Assembly (NCBI RefSeq): GCF_003387155.1
Contig: NZ_QUMT01000002.1
Location: 377,694-441,693 of the forward strand
Source: Roseateles depolymerans
Lineage (GTDB): Bacteria; Pseudomonadota; Gammaproteobacteria; Burkholderiales; Burkholderiaceae_C
DNA: 64,000 nt
Direction of reading: 5' to 3'
A model generated the notes under the pieces. That model was not told the origin of the DNA, ran no database searches, and saw nothing but the letters and a program-made list of their open reading frames with translations. Below, one piece after another: positions 16,427 through 25,522 of this stretch (positions within the stretch are counted from its first letter, which is position 1; each line of letters starts with the position of its first letter). The position numbers and the translations under genes were made by a program.

Positions 16427-17611
16427 ATGCCACACCTTCTTGTCTTCTCCCACCTGCGCTGGGGGTTCGTCTACCAGCGCCCCCAGCATCTGATGTCACG
16501 GCTGGCAGCGGCTTATCGAGTGCTGTTCATCGAAGAGCCGGTGCTGGACCGCACCGGTCCGGCACGCATCGAAAGCCGTCTGGAATCGCCGCCCGGCGGT
16601 GGCGCGCCGGTGGAGGTGCTGGTGCCCTACACCCCGGTGGCAGCCGCCGGATTCGACGATGCCCAATTGCCGACTCTGCTGCCGCTGGTGGAGCAGGCAC
16701 TGGCCGAACGCGACGTGCGGGACTATCTGGTGTGGCTCTACACCCCTATGGCGCTGCCCCTGGTGGCCGGGCTGGACCCGCGCGCGCTGGTGTACGACTG
16801 CATGGATGAGCTCTCCGCCTTCAAGCAGGCCCCGGCGCAGCTGCGGCAACGCGAAAGCGCGCTGATGCAAACGGCCGATCTGGTGCTGTGTGGGGGTCCG
16901 GCCCTGCACCGGGCCAAGCGTGCGCTCAACCCCCGCGTCTATTGCCTGCCCAGTGCCGTGGATGCTCCGCACTTTTCCCCGGCACGACTGAAGGCGGACA
17001 GCCTCGAGGCCGCCGAGGCGGAGCGGATGCAGGCCGGCATCGCACGGCCACGCCTGGGCTTTTTCGGGGTCATTGACGAACGCATGGACCTGGCCCTGGT
17101 GGCGGCGGTGGCAGAGGCCCGGCCCGACTGGCAGGTCGTGATGGCTGGCCCGGTGGTGAAGATCTCGGAATCGGAGCTGCCGCGGCGGCCCAACCTGCAC
17201 TGGCTGGGCATGCAGCGTTATCCGGTGCTGCCGTATTTGCTGTCCGCCTGGGACGTCTGCCTGATGCCGTTTGCGTTGAACGAGTCCACCCGGTTCATCA
17301 GCCCGACCAAGACCCTGGAATACCTCGCCGGCGAACGACCGGTGGTGAGCACGCCGGTCACGGATGTGGTGGGACTGTATGGCGCGGTGGTGCGCGTCGC
17401 GGAGGATGCGGACGGTTTCATCCGCCACTGCGAGGACGCGCTGGCGCTGAGCAGCGAGCAGCGACGCCGTGAGGGACAGTCCTCGATGGCGGTCGTGGCG
17501 GCGTCCAGCTGGGATGCCAGTGCCGCCCAGGTGCGCCGCTGGCTGGCGGATGTGGCCCGCCCGGCCCATCCGAGGGCGGCGGTCGCCGGCACCCGGCTGC
17601 GCGCGGCCTGA
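16427..17611 (+). CDS. Glycosyltransferase, GT4-like (GT-B)
   Basis: About 394 residues from the ATG at 16427; the open frame runs 165 bp further upstream but that part is Pro/Arg-rich and unlike a protein start. It begins HLLVFSHLRWGFVYQRPQHL, typical of a group of GT-B enzymes in surface-polysaccharide loci. The second half has the donor-domain pattern (RPRLGFFGVIDERMD, then LHWLGMQRY and SPTKTLEYLAGERPVVSTP). The acceptor and sugar are unknown. It is followed after 2 bp by an amidohydrolase gene. Confidence 0.85.
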   Translation: MPHLLVFSHLRWGFVYQRPQHLMSRLAAAYRVLFIEEPVLDRTGPARIESRLESPPGGGAPVEVLVPYTPVAAAGFDDAQLPTLLPLVEQALAERDVRDYLVWLYTPMALPLVAGLDPRALVYDCMDELSAFKQAPAQLRQRESALMQTADLVLCGGPALHRAKRALNPRVYCLPSAVDAPHFSPARLKADSLEAAEAERMQAGIARPRLGFFGVIDERMDLALVAAVAEARPDWQVVMAGPVVKISESELPRRPNLHWLGMQRYPVLPYLLSAWDVCLMPFALNESTRFISPTKTLEYLAGERPVVSTPVTDVVGLYGAVVRVAEDADGFIRHCEDALALSSEQRRREGQSSMAVVAASSWDASAAQVRRWLADVARPAHPRAAVAGTRLRAA

Positions 17612-17613
17612 GC

Positions 17614-18555
17614 ATGATCATCGACGCCCATCTCCACTGCACCGGCCGGGAACGCACGGACGATGTGCTGCGCACGTTGGACGAAGCCGGCATCGACAAA
17701 GGCGTGCTGCTGGCGCCGTTCCTGGGGGACGGCTATTCCATCGACGACGCCGCGTCGCTGCGGCGCGCCAATGAGCACCTGTCGCGCCTGGTCCGCCATC
17801 ACCCGGACCGGCTGATCGGTTTTGCCGTGGTCGACCCGCGGGACCCGGCAGCACCGGACGACCTGCGCCATGCCATCGAGGACCTGGGCCTGCGCGGCTG
17901 CAAGATGGTGCCCACCGGCTGGTATCCCTATGAAGAGCGGGTGCAGCCGGTCTTCGCCATGGCCCATGCGCTGGCCCTGCCGCTGCTGTTTCACAGCGGC
18001 ATCTTCATCGACGGCCGCTCGGGTCGCTTTTGCCGCCCCACCTACTTCGAAGCGCTTCGGGACCATCCCCGCACCCGCGTCGCCCTGGCCCACATGGGGT
18101 GGCCGTGGACGGACGAGGCCCTGGCCGTGGCGCTGATCGACCGCATCCACGGCGTGCCGCATGCACAGGTGCAGTTCCGCCTGGACATCTCCTTCGGGCC
18201 ACCCCCGGCCTATCGGCGGGAGGTCCTGGCCCGCATGCTGGAGGTGCTGGGCGCCGGGTCCCTGCAATTCGGCAGCGACTGTTTCCTGCCGTGTTCCGGG
18301 GCCCACGTGCGCGAGCGTCGACAGTGGGTCGAGGACCTGATGGACATGCTGGACCTGGACGCCGCCGCCCGCCGCCAGATCTGGTGCGACACCGCGGCCG
18401 CCTGGCTGGGGCTGAAGCTGGAGGCCGAGGGCCAGGCACAGCGCTCCTCCCATCCCGGGCATCTGCTGCCCCGCCTCAGTGCCAACGATGAGGACGGCGC
18501 CGGCGGCGCCGCTTCGTCTTCTGTCCCGCGCCCCTGGCGTCCGATCTGCTGCTGA
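17614..18555 (+). CDS. Amidohydrolase-family (TIM-barrel) metal-dependent hydrolase
   Basis: A 313-residue amidohydrolase_2 protein. The N-terminal metal motif is DAHLHC (His6, His8), further ligands are expected in LLFHSG and ALAHMG, and the late catalytic Asp lies in FGSDCFLP. The family includes decarboxylases and lactonases that act on cyclic acids; nothing identifies the substrate. The C-terminal 35 residues are a Ser/Gly/Pro tail. It starts 2 bp after the glycosyltransferase stop, so the two are probably co-translated and it may edit a sugar lactone or precursor of the glycan. That role is inference. Confidence 0.82.
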   Translation: MIIDAHLHCTGRERTDDVLRTLDEAGIDKGVLLAPFLGDGYSIDDAASLRRANEHLSRLVRHHPDRLIGFAVVDPRDPAAPDDLRHAIEDLGLRGCKMVPTGWYPYEERVQPVFAMAHALALPLLFHSGIFIDGRSGRFCRPTYFEALRDHPRTRVALAHMGWPWTDEALAVALIDRIHGVPHAQVQFRLDISFGPPPAYRREVLARMLEVLGAGSLQFGSDCFLPCSGAHVRERRQWVEDLMDMLDLDAAARRQIWCDTAAAWLGLKLEAEGQAQRSSHPGHLLPRLSANDEDGAGGAASSSVPRPWRPICC

Positions 18556-18593
18556 GGCGGCATCGGCGGGCTGCGGAAGATCCACCGACCTCG

Positions 18594-19817
18594 ATGCCCC
18601 TCATGGACAAGACCCCTTCCTTCTCTCGACTGGATCCGTCCAGCCCACGGCTCCACGTCATGGAGGTGGTGGGCAACGGCATCGTCGGCGGCATGGAGCG
18701 CTGCGTCGAGCGGCTGATCGAGCATCTCGGACGCGGGGACCGGTTCCGGTTCACCGTCCTGTGTCCCTTCGAGGGAGACTTCACCGATCGCGTCCGCGCC
18801 GCCGGCGCGCAGGTGATGGTGGTGCCCATGCCGGAGGATCCGCCCTGGGCTGCCCTGCAGATGGTGACGGGGCTGGTGCGGCATGGACGGGTCGACCTGC
18901 TGCATGCTCATCTGCCCAATGCCCATCAGCTCGCCGGTGTGGTGGGCCGCATCACCGGGGTGCCGGTGGTCTCCACCATCCACGGCCGGCAGATCATCAT
19001 GCCCGACCTGGAAGTGCATCGCATGGTGGGCAGCCACCTCAGCGTGGTCTGCCAGCACAGCTACTACCACGCGCTGGGGCTGGGCATCGACCCGGACAAG
19101 CTCAGTTGCGAGCCCAACGGGGTGGATACGCAGGCCTTTCATCCGGGCCCCCGGCCCGAGCAGGGCCTGCGGGAGCGCTTCGGCCTGCCGCGGGACACGC
19201 TGCTGGTGGGCCTGGTGGGCCGCCTGTCTCCCGAGAAGGCGCCGGACGTGCTGGTGCGCGCCGCCTCGCTCTTGCATGAACGCCTGCCCGACGTCCACTT
19301 CATGATCGCTGGCGAGGGACCGATGCGCACGCAGCTGGTGGAGGCCATCGAGCGGCAGGGATTGCAGTCGCATGTGCATTTGCTCGGTCGTATCGACGAT
19401 GTGCTGCCCATCTATCACGACCTCGACCTGCAGGTGAGCAGCTCGCATTCGGAGGCGATGCCCCTGGCGCTGATGGAAGGCATGGCCACCGGATTGTGCG
19501 TGGTGGCCACGCGAGTGGGCGGCGTGCCGGAGATCGTCGAACACGGCCGCAGCGGCTGGTTGGTCGCTGCCCGGGACCATGAGGACATCGCGGGCCGCAT
19601 TCACCAGATGCTGACCCAGCCGGACCTGCGTCGGCGCATGGGGGAGCGCGCGCGGGACAGCATGGTGCAGCGTCATCCGCTGTCCAGCCGGCTGGAGGCC
19701 GTGGCGCAGCGGCTGCTGCAGTTGGCGCGTCCGGCCGCTGCGGAGCCGCGACGGATTGGCAGCGCACCCCGGGCCGTCCCTGGCAGCGCTGACCTTCGCC
19801 CGAGGGCAGGGCGGTGA
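18594..19817 (+). CDS. Glycosyltransferase family 4
   Basis: A 407-residue GT-B retaining glycosyltransferase. The N-terminal acceptor domain has the Gly-rich VVGNGIVGGMERCVERLIE, and the donor domain has VGLVGRLSPEKAPDVLVRA and the E-x7-E motif SHSEAMPLALMEGMA followed by GVPEIVEHGRSGWLV. The start is either the ATG at 18594 or the one at 18603; neither has a strong ribosome site. It follows the amidohydrolase by 38 bp. Confidence 0.9.
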   Translation: MPLMDKTPSFSRLDPSSPRLHVMEVVGNGIVGGMERCVERLIEHLGRGDRFRFTVLCPFEGDFTDRVRAAGAQVMVVPMPEDPPWAALQMVTGLVRHGRVDLLHAHLPNAHQLAGVVGRITGVPVVSTIHGRQIIMPDLEVHRMVGSHLSVVCQHSYYHALGLGIDPDKLSCEPNGVDTQAFHPGPRPEQGLRERFGLPRDTLLVGLVGRLSPEKAPDVLVRAASLLHERLPDVHFMIAGEGPMRTQLVEAIERQGLQSHVHLLGRIDDVLPIYHDLDLQVSSSHSEAMPLALMEGMATGLCVVATRVGGVPEIVEHGRSGWLVAARDHEDIAGRIHQMLTQPDLRRRMGERARDSMVQRHPLSSRLEAVAQRLLQLARPAAAEPRRIGSAPRAVPGSADLRPRAGR

Positions 19818-19855
19818 GGCCTGCAGCAAGGCCTACTGAATGCCCGTTCATGGAC

Positions 19856-19871
19856 GGGCACCGGGCTTGCC
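19856..19871 (+). promoter_or_regulatory. Sigma-54 -24/-12 element for the Asn-rich gene
   Basis: GGGCACCGGGCTTGCC: GGCAC, five bases, TTGC. Its left end overlaps a hairpin (TGCCCGT 19841-19847 with ACGGGCA 19854-19860). Predicted transcript start near 19882, 85 bp before the ATG. Confidence 0.55.
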
Positions 19872-19966
19872 AAACAACGGATGCACAGGGCCGACGTCCC
19901 CGATCCGGGGTGTACGCCTGGTTCTACGCGTAATCCTGTTGTTTTCAACGATTCAAGGAGATAGCC

Positions 19967-20452
19967 ATGAACAACCGTTCCAAGATCACCACCGTGGCCA
20001 TGGCCGTGGCACTGGCCAGCGGCGTCGGCATCCTGCATGCACAAGGCGCAGGCGGCAATGGGCAGGGTAGCTCGGGCAGCACCAGCGCCCGCGACCGGAC
20101 CAATGATCCGCTGTCCAACAACAATGACCAGATGAAGGCGGGCAACGCCACGACGACCAATTCGTCCACGACGAATGGCATGAACAATTCGACCAATGGC
20201 GCCGCGACCACCACCAATGGTCAGAACACTGGCACCGCCACCAGCAGCCAGAACAACGGCAACAACAACACCACCGAGACCTGGCAGGACCCCAACCGCA
20301 ACAACACGGGCAACAACTCGAACAATATGAACAACAGCGGTACCAACCGCTCGTCGGGCATGGATGCCAACAACTCGGGGGCCATGTCCACCGACAACAC
20401 GGCCGCCGGTTCCAACGACAGCTCGCTGCCGGCCCGTGCCGACCGCAACTGA
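19967..20452 (+). CDS. Asn/Thr/Ser-rich exported protein
   Basis: A 161-residue protein with a clear Sec signal peptide (residues 1 to about 24, cleavage likely after ILHA). The mature part is disordered, dominated by Asn, Thr, Ser and Gly (NNNDQMK, TTTNSSTTNGMNNSTNG). No domain or cysteine is visible. AAGGAG lies 6 bp before the ATG and a strong terminator follows, so it is a single-gene transcript between two glycosyltransferase groups. It may be a matrix or periplasmic filler protein, or a glycosylation target; this is speculation from composition and place. Confidence 0.8.
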   Translation: MNNRSKITTVAMAVALASGVGILHAQGAGGNGQGSSGSTSARDRTNDPLSNNNDQMKAGNATTTNSSTTNGMNNSTNGAATTTNGQNTGTATSSQNNGNNNTTETWQDPNRNNTGNNSNNMNNSGTNRSSGMDANNSGAMSTDNTAAGSNDSSLPARADRN

Positions 20453-20472
20453 TCGTTCCCCACCTCAAGTCG

Positions 20473-20496
20473 AAGCGACCTCCGGGTCGCTTTTTT
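20473..20496 (+). terminator. Intrinsic terminator after the Asn-rich gene
   Basis: Stem AAGCGACC / GGTCGCTT with loop TCCG, followed by six T. Confidence 0.92.
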
Positions 20497-20629
20497 CTTG
20501 CCTGGAGCGCGGGATGAGTGCGCCGCAGGTGCCTGGATCCCCGTTGTTCACAAGGCGTTCCAATGAAGGGTCTGATCGCGCGGAATGCCGATGAAAAGGG
20601 GACATTCGGTCGATTCAAGCTGGAAGCGG

Positions 20630-20645
20630 TGGTATGCGGCTTGCC
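20630..20645 (+). promoter_or_regulatory. Sigma-54 -24/-12 element for the glycosyltransferase operon
   Basis: TGGTATGCGGCTTGCC departs from TGGCAYG-N4-TTGC at one position of the -24 box. Predicted transcript start near 20655, leaving about 20 nt with GGAG before the ATG at 20675. It would drive the genes up to 27364. Confidence 0.6.
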
Positions 20646-20674
20646 GCGTTCCATGCATCACGAACGGAGCAGTC

Positions 20675-22072
20675 ATGGCAGACCAGTCCTTGAGAGTGGC
20701 GTTGATCAGCGAGCATGCCTCCCCGCTCGCCCAGCAGGGCAGCGTGGATGCGGGGGGACAGAACGTGTATGTCCACCATGTCGCGGCAGCGCTGGCGCGG
20801 CGGGGCCATCACGTCGATGTGCTGACGCGGCGCGACCATCGCGCCCTGCCCACCGCCGTGGACATGCGTCCTGGCGTGCGCGTGCTGCATATCGACGCGG
20901 GCCCTCCCGCCTTTGTGCCCAAAGAACAATTGATGCCCTACATGAAGACGTTCGGCAGTGAAGCGCTGCGCCTGATTCGACGCAGCCTGCCGTACGACGT
21001 GGTGCATGCCAATTTCTTCATGTCGGGCCTGGTGGGCCTGCGTCTGCAACGCCAGCTGCAGGTTCCTCTGGTGCAGACCTTCCATGCGTTGGGGGCGGTG
21101 CGGCAACTGCATCAGCGGGAGGCGGATGCCTTCCCGCCCGAGCGCCTGCAGCAGGAGCGGCGCATTGCCTGTGAGGCGGACTGCGTGATTGCGGAATGCC
21201 CGCAGGATGCGCAGGACCTGGTGATGCATTACGGCGCGCCCAAGGCCCGCATCGCCCAGGTGCCTTGCGGGGTGGACCTGGAGGAATTCGGGCCGGGCGA
21301 CCGTCGCCTGGCCCGCCGCCGGCTGGGCTTGCCGGAGCACGAGTTCATCGTGCTGCAACTGGGGCGGCTGGTGCCGCGCAAGGGCGTGGACAACGTGATC
21401 CGCGCCGTGGCCCGGCTCGACCGCCATGTGCCCTGGCGACTGCTCATCGTCGGCGGAGATTCTGTGGTGGCGGACGAGGTCCGTACCCCGGAAATCGGCC
21501 GCCTGCGGCGGGTGGCCCAGGCAGAGGGCTGCGAGCCGTGGGTGCATTTCGTGGGGAGACGGGACCGGGCGCAATTGCGCGACTACTACCTCGCCGCCGA
21601 CGTGTTTGTGACCACGCCCTGGTACGAGCCCTTTGGCATCACGCCGCTCGAAGCCATGGCCTGCGGCACGCCCGTGATCGGGGCGGAGGTCGGGGGCATC
21701 CAGCACACGGTGGTGGACGGGCTGACCGGCTATCTGGTGCCTGCCAAGGATCCGGACGCCCTGGCGCTTCGCTTGGACGACCTGCGGCAGCATCCCGAAC
21801 TCGGCCGGATGATGGGCCGCGCCGGCCTCGCCCGCGTGCAGCGTGAGTTCACCTGGGACGGCGTGGCGGACAAGCTGACGCAGGTCTACCTGCGGGTGAT
21901 GAAGCAGCGTCGCATCCGCGCAGCGGAGACCGGTCTGCGTCTGATGCCGCAGCCGGTGACGGAGACCGGTGGCGCGCCCGCCCTGGCGCAGCCGACCGCC
22001 TACCCGTCGGTCGACCGCGCCCCAGTGGTGGCCTTGGCCGCTGTGCCACGCCAACGGGTGGAGGCGAAATGA
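20675..22072 (+). CDS. Glycosyltransferase family 4, sucrose-phosphate-synthase-like subgroup
   Basis: About 465 residues from the ATG at 20675 (GGAG 5 bp upstream). It starts LRVALISEHASPLAQQGSVD, then AGGQNVYV, the donor/acceptor loop of the subgroup that includes sucrose synthase and MshA-like enzymes. The donor domain has LGRLVPRKGVDNVIRAVA and the E-x7-E motif EPFGITPLEAMACGTPVIG. A 50-residue C-terminal tail is variable. First gene of a tightly packed operon; the next start overlaps its stop as ATGA. Confidence 0.9.
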   Translation: MADQSLRVALISEHASPLAQQGSVDAGGQNVYVHHVAAALARRGHHVDVLTRRDHRALPTAVDMRPGVRVLHIDAGPPAFVPKEQLMPYMKTFGSEALRLIRRSLPYDVVHANFFMSGLVGLRLQRQLQVPLVQTFHALGAVRQLHQREADAFPPERLQQERRIACEADCVIAECPQDAQDLVMHYGAPKARIAQVPCGVDLEEFGPGDRRLARRRLGLPEHEFIVLQLGRLVPRKGVDNVIRAVARLDRHVPWRLLIVGGDSVVADEVRTPEIGRLRRVAQAEGCEPWVHFVGRRDRAQLRDYYLAADVFVTTPWYEPFGITPLEAMACGTPVIGAEVGGIQHTVVDGLTGYLVPAKDPDALALRLDDLRQHPELGRMMGRAGLARVQREFTWDGVADKLTQVYLRVMKQRRIRAAETGLRLMPQPVTETGGAPALAQPTAYPSVDRAPVVALAAVPRQRVEAK

Positions 22073-23205
22073 CCGGCGACCTGCTGGACCGGGAGCGCCA
22101 CCGCCGCTGGTTGAATGTGCGCCGTGTGCTGCTGGTCCGGCTGGACAATCTGGGCGATGTGCTGATGAGCACTCCGGCCTTCGCCGCTGTCCGGGAGACC
22201 TTGCCCTGGGCCCACCTCACGCTGCTGGCCGCACCGGGTTCAGAGCCTCTGCGGCCGCATCTGGCCATGATCGACGAGATGATCGGCTTTCATGCGTCCT
22301 GGATGAAGACGGGCGCCAGCGTGCTGGATACCGAGCCGCCCGAGATGCGAGGAGAGGCCGAGCGCCACCTCGTGCGCCGGCTGGGCCGGGCCCGTTTTGA
22401 TGCCGCGATTCTCTTCACGGTCTGCACCCAGAGCGCGCTGCCCGCGGCCCTGATCTGCCGCATGGCCGGCATTCCGCTGGTGCTGGCCCATGTCCGCGAA
22501 CGGGCCTACGGCCTGCTCAGCGACGAACTGCCGGACCCGGACATCGTCCAGACGGGAATGCGGCACGAGGTGCAGCGCCAGCTGGACCTGGTGGCCCATG
22601 TCGGCCTGTTCACGAAGGACGACCGTCTTCGCTTCCGCGTGTTGCCCCGGGACCAGCAGGCCGCTCAGCGCGCGCTGGCCGCCGCCGGCCTGCAGGATGG
22701 GCAGCCGTATGCGGTGGTGCACCCTGGCGCCAGCGCGCCGTCACGACGGTATGCGCCGACGGCGTTTGCGGCCGCGGCGGATCGGATGCGCCAGGACCCT
22801 GGCGCCGAGGGCACGGCCATCGTGTGGTGCGCGGGCGCCCATGAACAGGCGCTGGTGGATGAAGCGCGTGCTGCCATGCGCGAATCCAGCCTTGTGCTGC
22901 CCCGGCCACCGACTCTGGGCGAACTGGCGGCGCTGATCGCCGGTGCACGGGTGCTGGTGGCCAACAACAGCGGTCCGGTGCACCTGGCCGCCGCCGTGGG
23001 CACGCCGGTGGTGGACCTGTATGCGCTGACCAATCCGCAGCACACCCCCTGGCGGGTGCCAGCCCGGGTCCTCAACCATGACGTGCCCTGCCGCAATTGC
23101 CAGAGAAGCGTCTGCGTGCAGGGCCACCATGACTGCCTGCGGCTGGTGGATCCGGCTGACGTGGCACGCGCCGCATCGAGCCTGATGAGGGAGACGGTGA
23201 CATGA
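22069..23205 (+). CDS. Glycosyltransferase family 9 (heptosyltransferase-like)
   Basis: A 378-residue GT9 protein of the ADP-heptose transferase type. N-terminal VLLVRLDNLGDVLMSTPAF and C-terminal VLVANNSGPVHLAAAVGTPVV match the family. Four cysteines in a CRNCQRSVC segment near the C-terminus resemble the cysteine-containing tail seen in some GT9 enzymes. Together with the second GT9 gene and the heptose pathway genes further on, it suggests that the surface glycan contains heptose. Overlaps both neighbours by 4 bp. Confidence 0.9.
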   Translation: MTGDLLDRERHRRWLNVRRVLLVRLDNLGDVLMSTPAFAAVRETLPWAHLTLLAAPGSEPLRPHLAMIDEMIGFHASWMKTGASVLDTEPPEMRGEAERHLVRRLGRARFDAAILFTVCTQSALPAALICRMAGIPLVLAHVRERAYGLLSDELPDPDIVQTGMRHEVQRQLDLVAHVGLFTKDDRLRFRVLPRDQQAAQRALAAAGLQDGQPYAVVHPGASAPSRRYAPTAFAAAADRMRQDPGAEGTAIVWCAGAHEQALVDEARAAMRESSLVLPRPPTLGELAALIAGARVLVANNSGPVHLAAAVGTPVVDLYALTNPQHTPWRVPARVLNHDVPCRNCQRSVCVQGHHDCLRLVDPADVARAASSLMRETVT

Positions 23206-24263
23206 GCATGCCCTCCGGTAGGTCCGACACCGCCGATACCGCCGACACGGCCGACACGGTCTACGCCGCCGTCCCGACGCTCAGCGTCGTGGTTCCCACC
23301 TACCTGCGGCCGATGTTGCTGGAGCGCTGCCTGCTGGCCCTCCTGGCCCAGTCGCTGCCGCGAGAGCGCTTCGAGATCGTGGTGGTGGACGACGGTCACG
23401 ACGATCGCACTCGCGAGCGGGTGCAGGTCCTGGCCTCACGGACCGATGCTCCGGTCATGCGCTACCTGCGCCCGGACCATGGACGCGGCCCCGCCGTTGC
23501 GCGCAATGCGGGCTGGCGGGGCGCAAACGGGACGGTGGTGGCCTTCACGGACGACGACACCATCCCCGACGTTGACTGGCTGGCGCGCGGTCTTGAAGCG
23601 ATGGCGGACCACCCGGACTGGGTGGCCGCCTCGGGCCGGGTGCAGGTGCCGAGACCGGCCCCTCCGCTGCACCGGCAGGAACGGCCGACCGACCATGAAC
23701 TGATGACCCGGGGGCTGGAGACAGCGGAGTTCGTCACGGCCAATGCCTTCGTCCGGCGGGAGGCGATGACCCGCATCGACGGCTTTGATGAGCGCTTTCG
23801 CCGTGCGTGGCGGGAGGACTCCGACCTGCAGTTCCGGCTGCAGGCGCTCGGGCCGGTGGGCCGGATCGAGCAGGCCCAGGTCTGGCATCCGGTGCGGCCA
23901 GAGCGCTGGGGCGTGTCCTTGCGCCAGCAGCGCAATGTCTTCTTCGATGCCTTGCTGTACCGCAAGCATCCGTCGCTCTATCGCAGTCGCATCCGGCCGG
24001 TACCGCCCTGGGACTACTACGCCGTCGTGGCACTGACGATCGCGGCCGTGGCGCTGTTGGCGATGGGCCGGGCGGTGCCGGCCTTCCTGTCGCTGGCCGG
24101 CGCGGCGCTGCTGATCCTGATGCTGGCCCGGCGGCGATTGCGCCACACCTCGCATGCGCCCCGTCATGTGCTGGAGATGGTGGCCACGTCGGCCGCCATT
24201 CCCTTCCTGTCGGTGTATTGGCGCCTGCGAGGGGCCTGGCATTTCCGGACGCTGTTCCTGTAG
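23202..24263 (+). CDS. Membrane-associated glycosyltransferase family 2
   Basis: A 353-residue GT-A enzyme. After an Asp/Thr repeat (SDTADTADTADT, residues 6-17) comes the nucleotide-sugar site LSVVVPTYLRPMLLERCLLA and the metal-binding TDDDTIPD. The ED motif of the acceptor site is REDSDLQFRLQALG. Two hydrophobic segments at about residues 270-310 anchor it to the inner membrane. The start overlaps the preceding stop as ATGA, so it is part of the same operon. Confidence 0.9.
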   Translation: MSMPSGRSDTADTADTADTVYAAVPTLSVVVPTYLRPMLLERCLLALLAQSLPRERFEIVVVDDGHDDRTRERVQVLASRTDAPVMRYLRPDHGRGPAVARNAGWRGANGTVVAFTDDDTIPDVDWLARGLEAMADHPDWVAASGRVQVPRPAPPLHRQERPTDHELMTRGLETAEFVTANAFVRREAMTRIDGFDERFRRAWREDSDLQFRLQALGPVGRIEQAQVWHPVRPERWGVSLRQQRNVFFDALLYRKHPSLYRSRIRPVPPWDYYAVVALTIAAVALLAMGRAVPAFLSLAGAALLILMLARRRLRHTSHAPRHVLEMVATSAAIPFLSVYWRLRGAWHFRTLFL

Positions 24264-24313
24264 ATCCCGTCACCCTGTTGACCTCGCTGACCTTGCAGAC
24301 CTGGAGACCCTCC

Positions 24314-25522
24314 GTGACCCTGGACCCTCATTCGCCCCTCACCGCTGCACCGCAGTCCCCCGGGGGAGCGGGCAGGGTGGAAGGCCCCATCCGCCGCGTG
24401 CTGGTGCTGCGTGCGCTCATGCTGGGCGACATGATCTGCGCCGTGCCGGCACTCCGGGCCATGCGGCGCGCCTGGCCGGCGGCGCGGATCTGTGTGATGG
24501 GCGTGCCGGCGTCGCGCGAGTACCTCTCCCGCATCGGCCATGTCGACGAATGGCTGCCGTTTCCGGGCTGGCCGGGCCTGCCGGAGCAGACGGTGGACGT
24601 GCGGGGACTGCCGCCGGCGCTGGCCCTGCTGCAGTCGATGGACTGGGACCTCGCCCTCCAGCTGCATGGCAGCGGCCAGGTGACCAATCCCTTCCTGGCT
24701 TTGGCTGGCGCACGCCAGATGGCCGGCTTCCATGGGCCGGGTGCCTGGGTGCCGCCCGGGGATGCGCAGCGCTTCGTCCCCTGGCCGGTGCTGGGACATG
24801 AAACCCAGCGGCTGCTGGGCCTGTGCCATCACCTGGGTCTGCCGGTCGATGGAGACGCCCTGGAGTTTCCTCTGCGACCGCAGGACGACCTCGCGCTGCG
24901 TCAGTCCTGGCCCGGCTGGGAGGACTGCGAGGCCTACGCCTGCGTGCATGTGGGCGCGCAACTGCCGTCGCGGCGCTGGCCGCTGCGTCGGTTTGCTGCG
25001 GTGGCCCAATCCCTGCATGACGGCGGCCAGACGGTGGTGCTGACCGGCACGCCGTCCGAAGCCGCGCTGGGCGAGGAACTGCGCATGCTGCTGGAGGCGC
25101 TGAAGGTGCCCAGCATCAACCTCATCGGCCGGACCACGCTCTGGTCGCTGGGCGCGCTGCTGCGCCGGGCCCGTGTGCTGGTGTGCAACGACACCGGGGT
25201 CTCCCACATCGCGGCGGCCCTGCGGGTGCCCAGCGTGGTGGTGTCCTGCGGCAGCGAGCCGATGCGCTGGGCGCCGCCCGATCAGCGCCTGCACCGGGTG
25301 CTGGCCAAACCGGCGCCGTGCCGGCCATGCGCCTATGCGGAATGTCCCAACGGGCATGCCTGCGCGAATGCCTTGTCCGTGTTCGAGGTCCTGCAGGCGC
25401 TGGACGACCTGCTGGCCCATCCCCTTCCTCAGCAGGAGCTCCCTGATGGCCCGACGCCTTCGCATCCTCACCTGGCACGTGCATGGCAACTACCTCTACA
25501 ACCTCACGCAGGTGCCGCATGA
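24314..25522 (+). CDS. Glycosyltransferase family 9 (heptosyltransferase-like), second copy
   Basis: About 402 residues from the GTG at 24314, chosen because GGAG lies 7 bp before it; the frame is open far upstream only as a shadow of the GT2 gene. GT9 signatures are VLVLRALMLGDMICAVPALR near the start and VLVCNDTGVSHIAAALRVPS in the donor domain. A CRPCAYAECPNGHAC cluster near the C-terminus parallels the first GT9. The last 25 residues overlap the next gene in another frame and may be a variable tail. Confidence 0.88.
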   Translation: MTLDPHSPLTAAPQSPGGAGRVEGPIRRVLVLRALMLGDMICAVPALRAMRRAWPAARICVMGVPASREYLSRIGHVDEWLPFPGWPGLPEQTVDVRGLPPALALLQSMDWDLALQLHGSGQVTNPFLALAGARQMAGFHGPGAWVPPGDAQRFVPWPVLGHETQRLLGLCHHLGLPVDGDALEFPLRPQDDLALRQSWPGWEDCEAYACVHVGAQLPSRRWPLRRFAAVAQSLHDGGQTVVLTGTPSEAALGEELRMLLEALKVPSINLIGRTTLWSLGALLRRARVLVCNDTGVSHIAAALRVPSVVVSCGSEPMRWAPPDQRLHRVLAKPAPCRPCAYAECPNGHACANALSVFEVLQALDDLLAHPLPQQELPDGPTPSHPHLARAWQLPLQPHAGAA

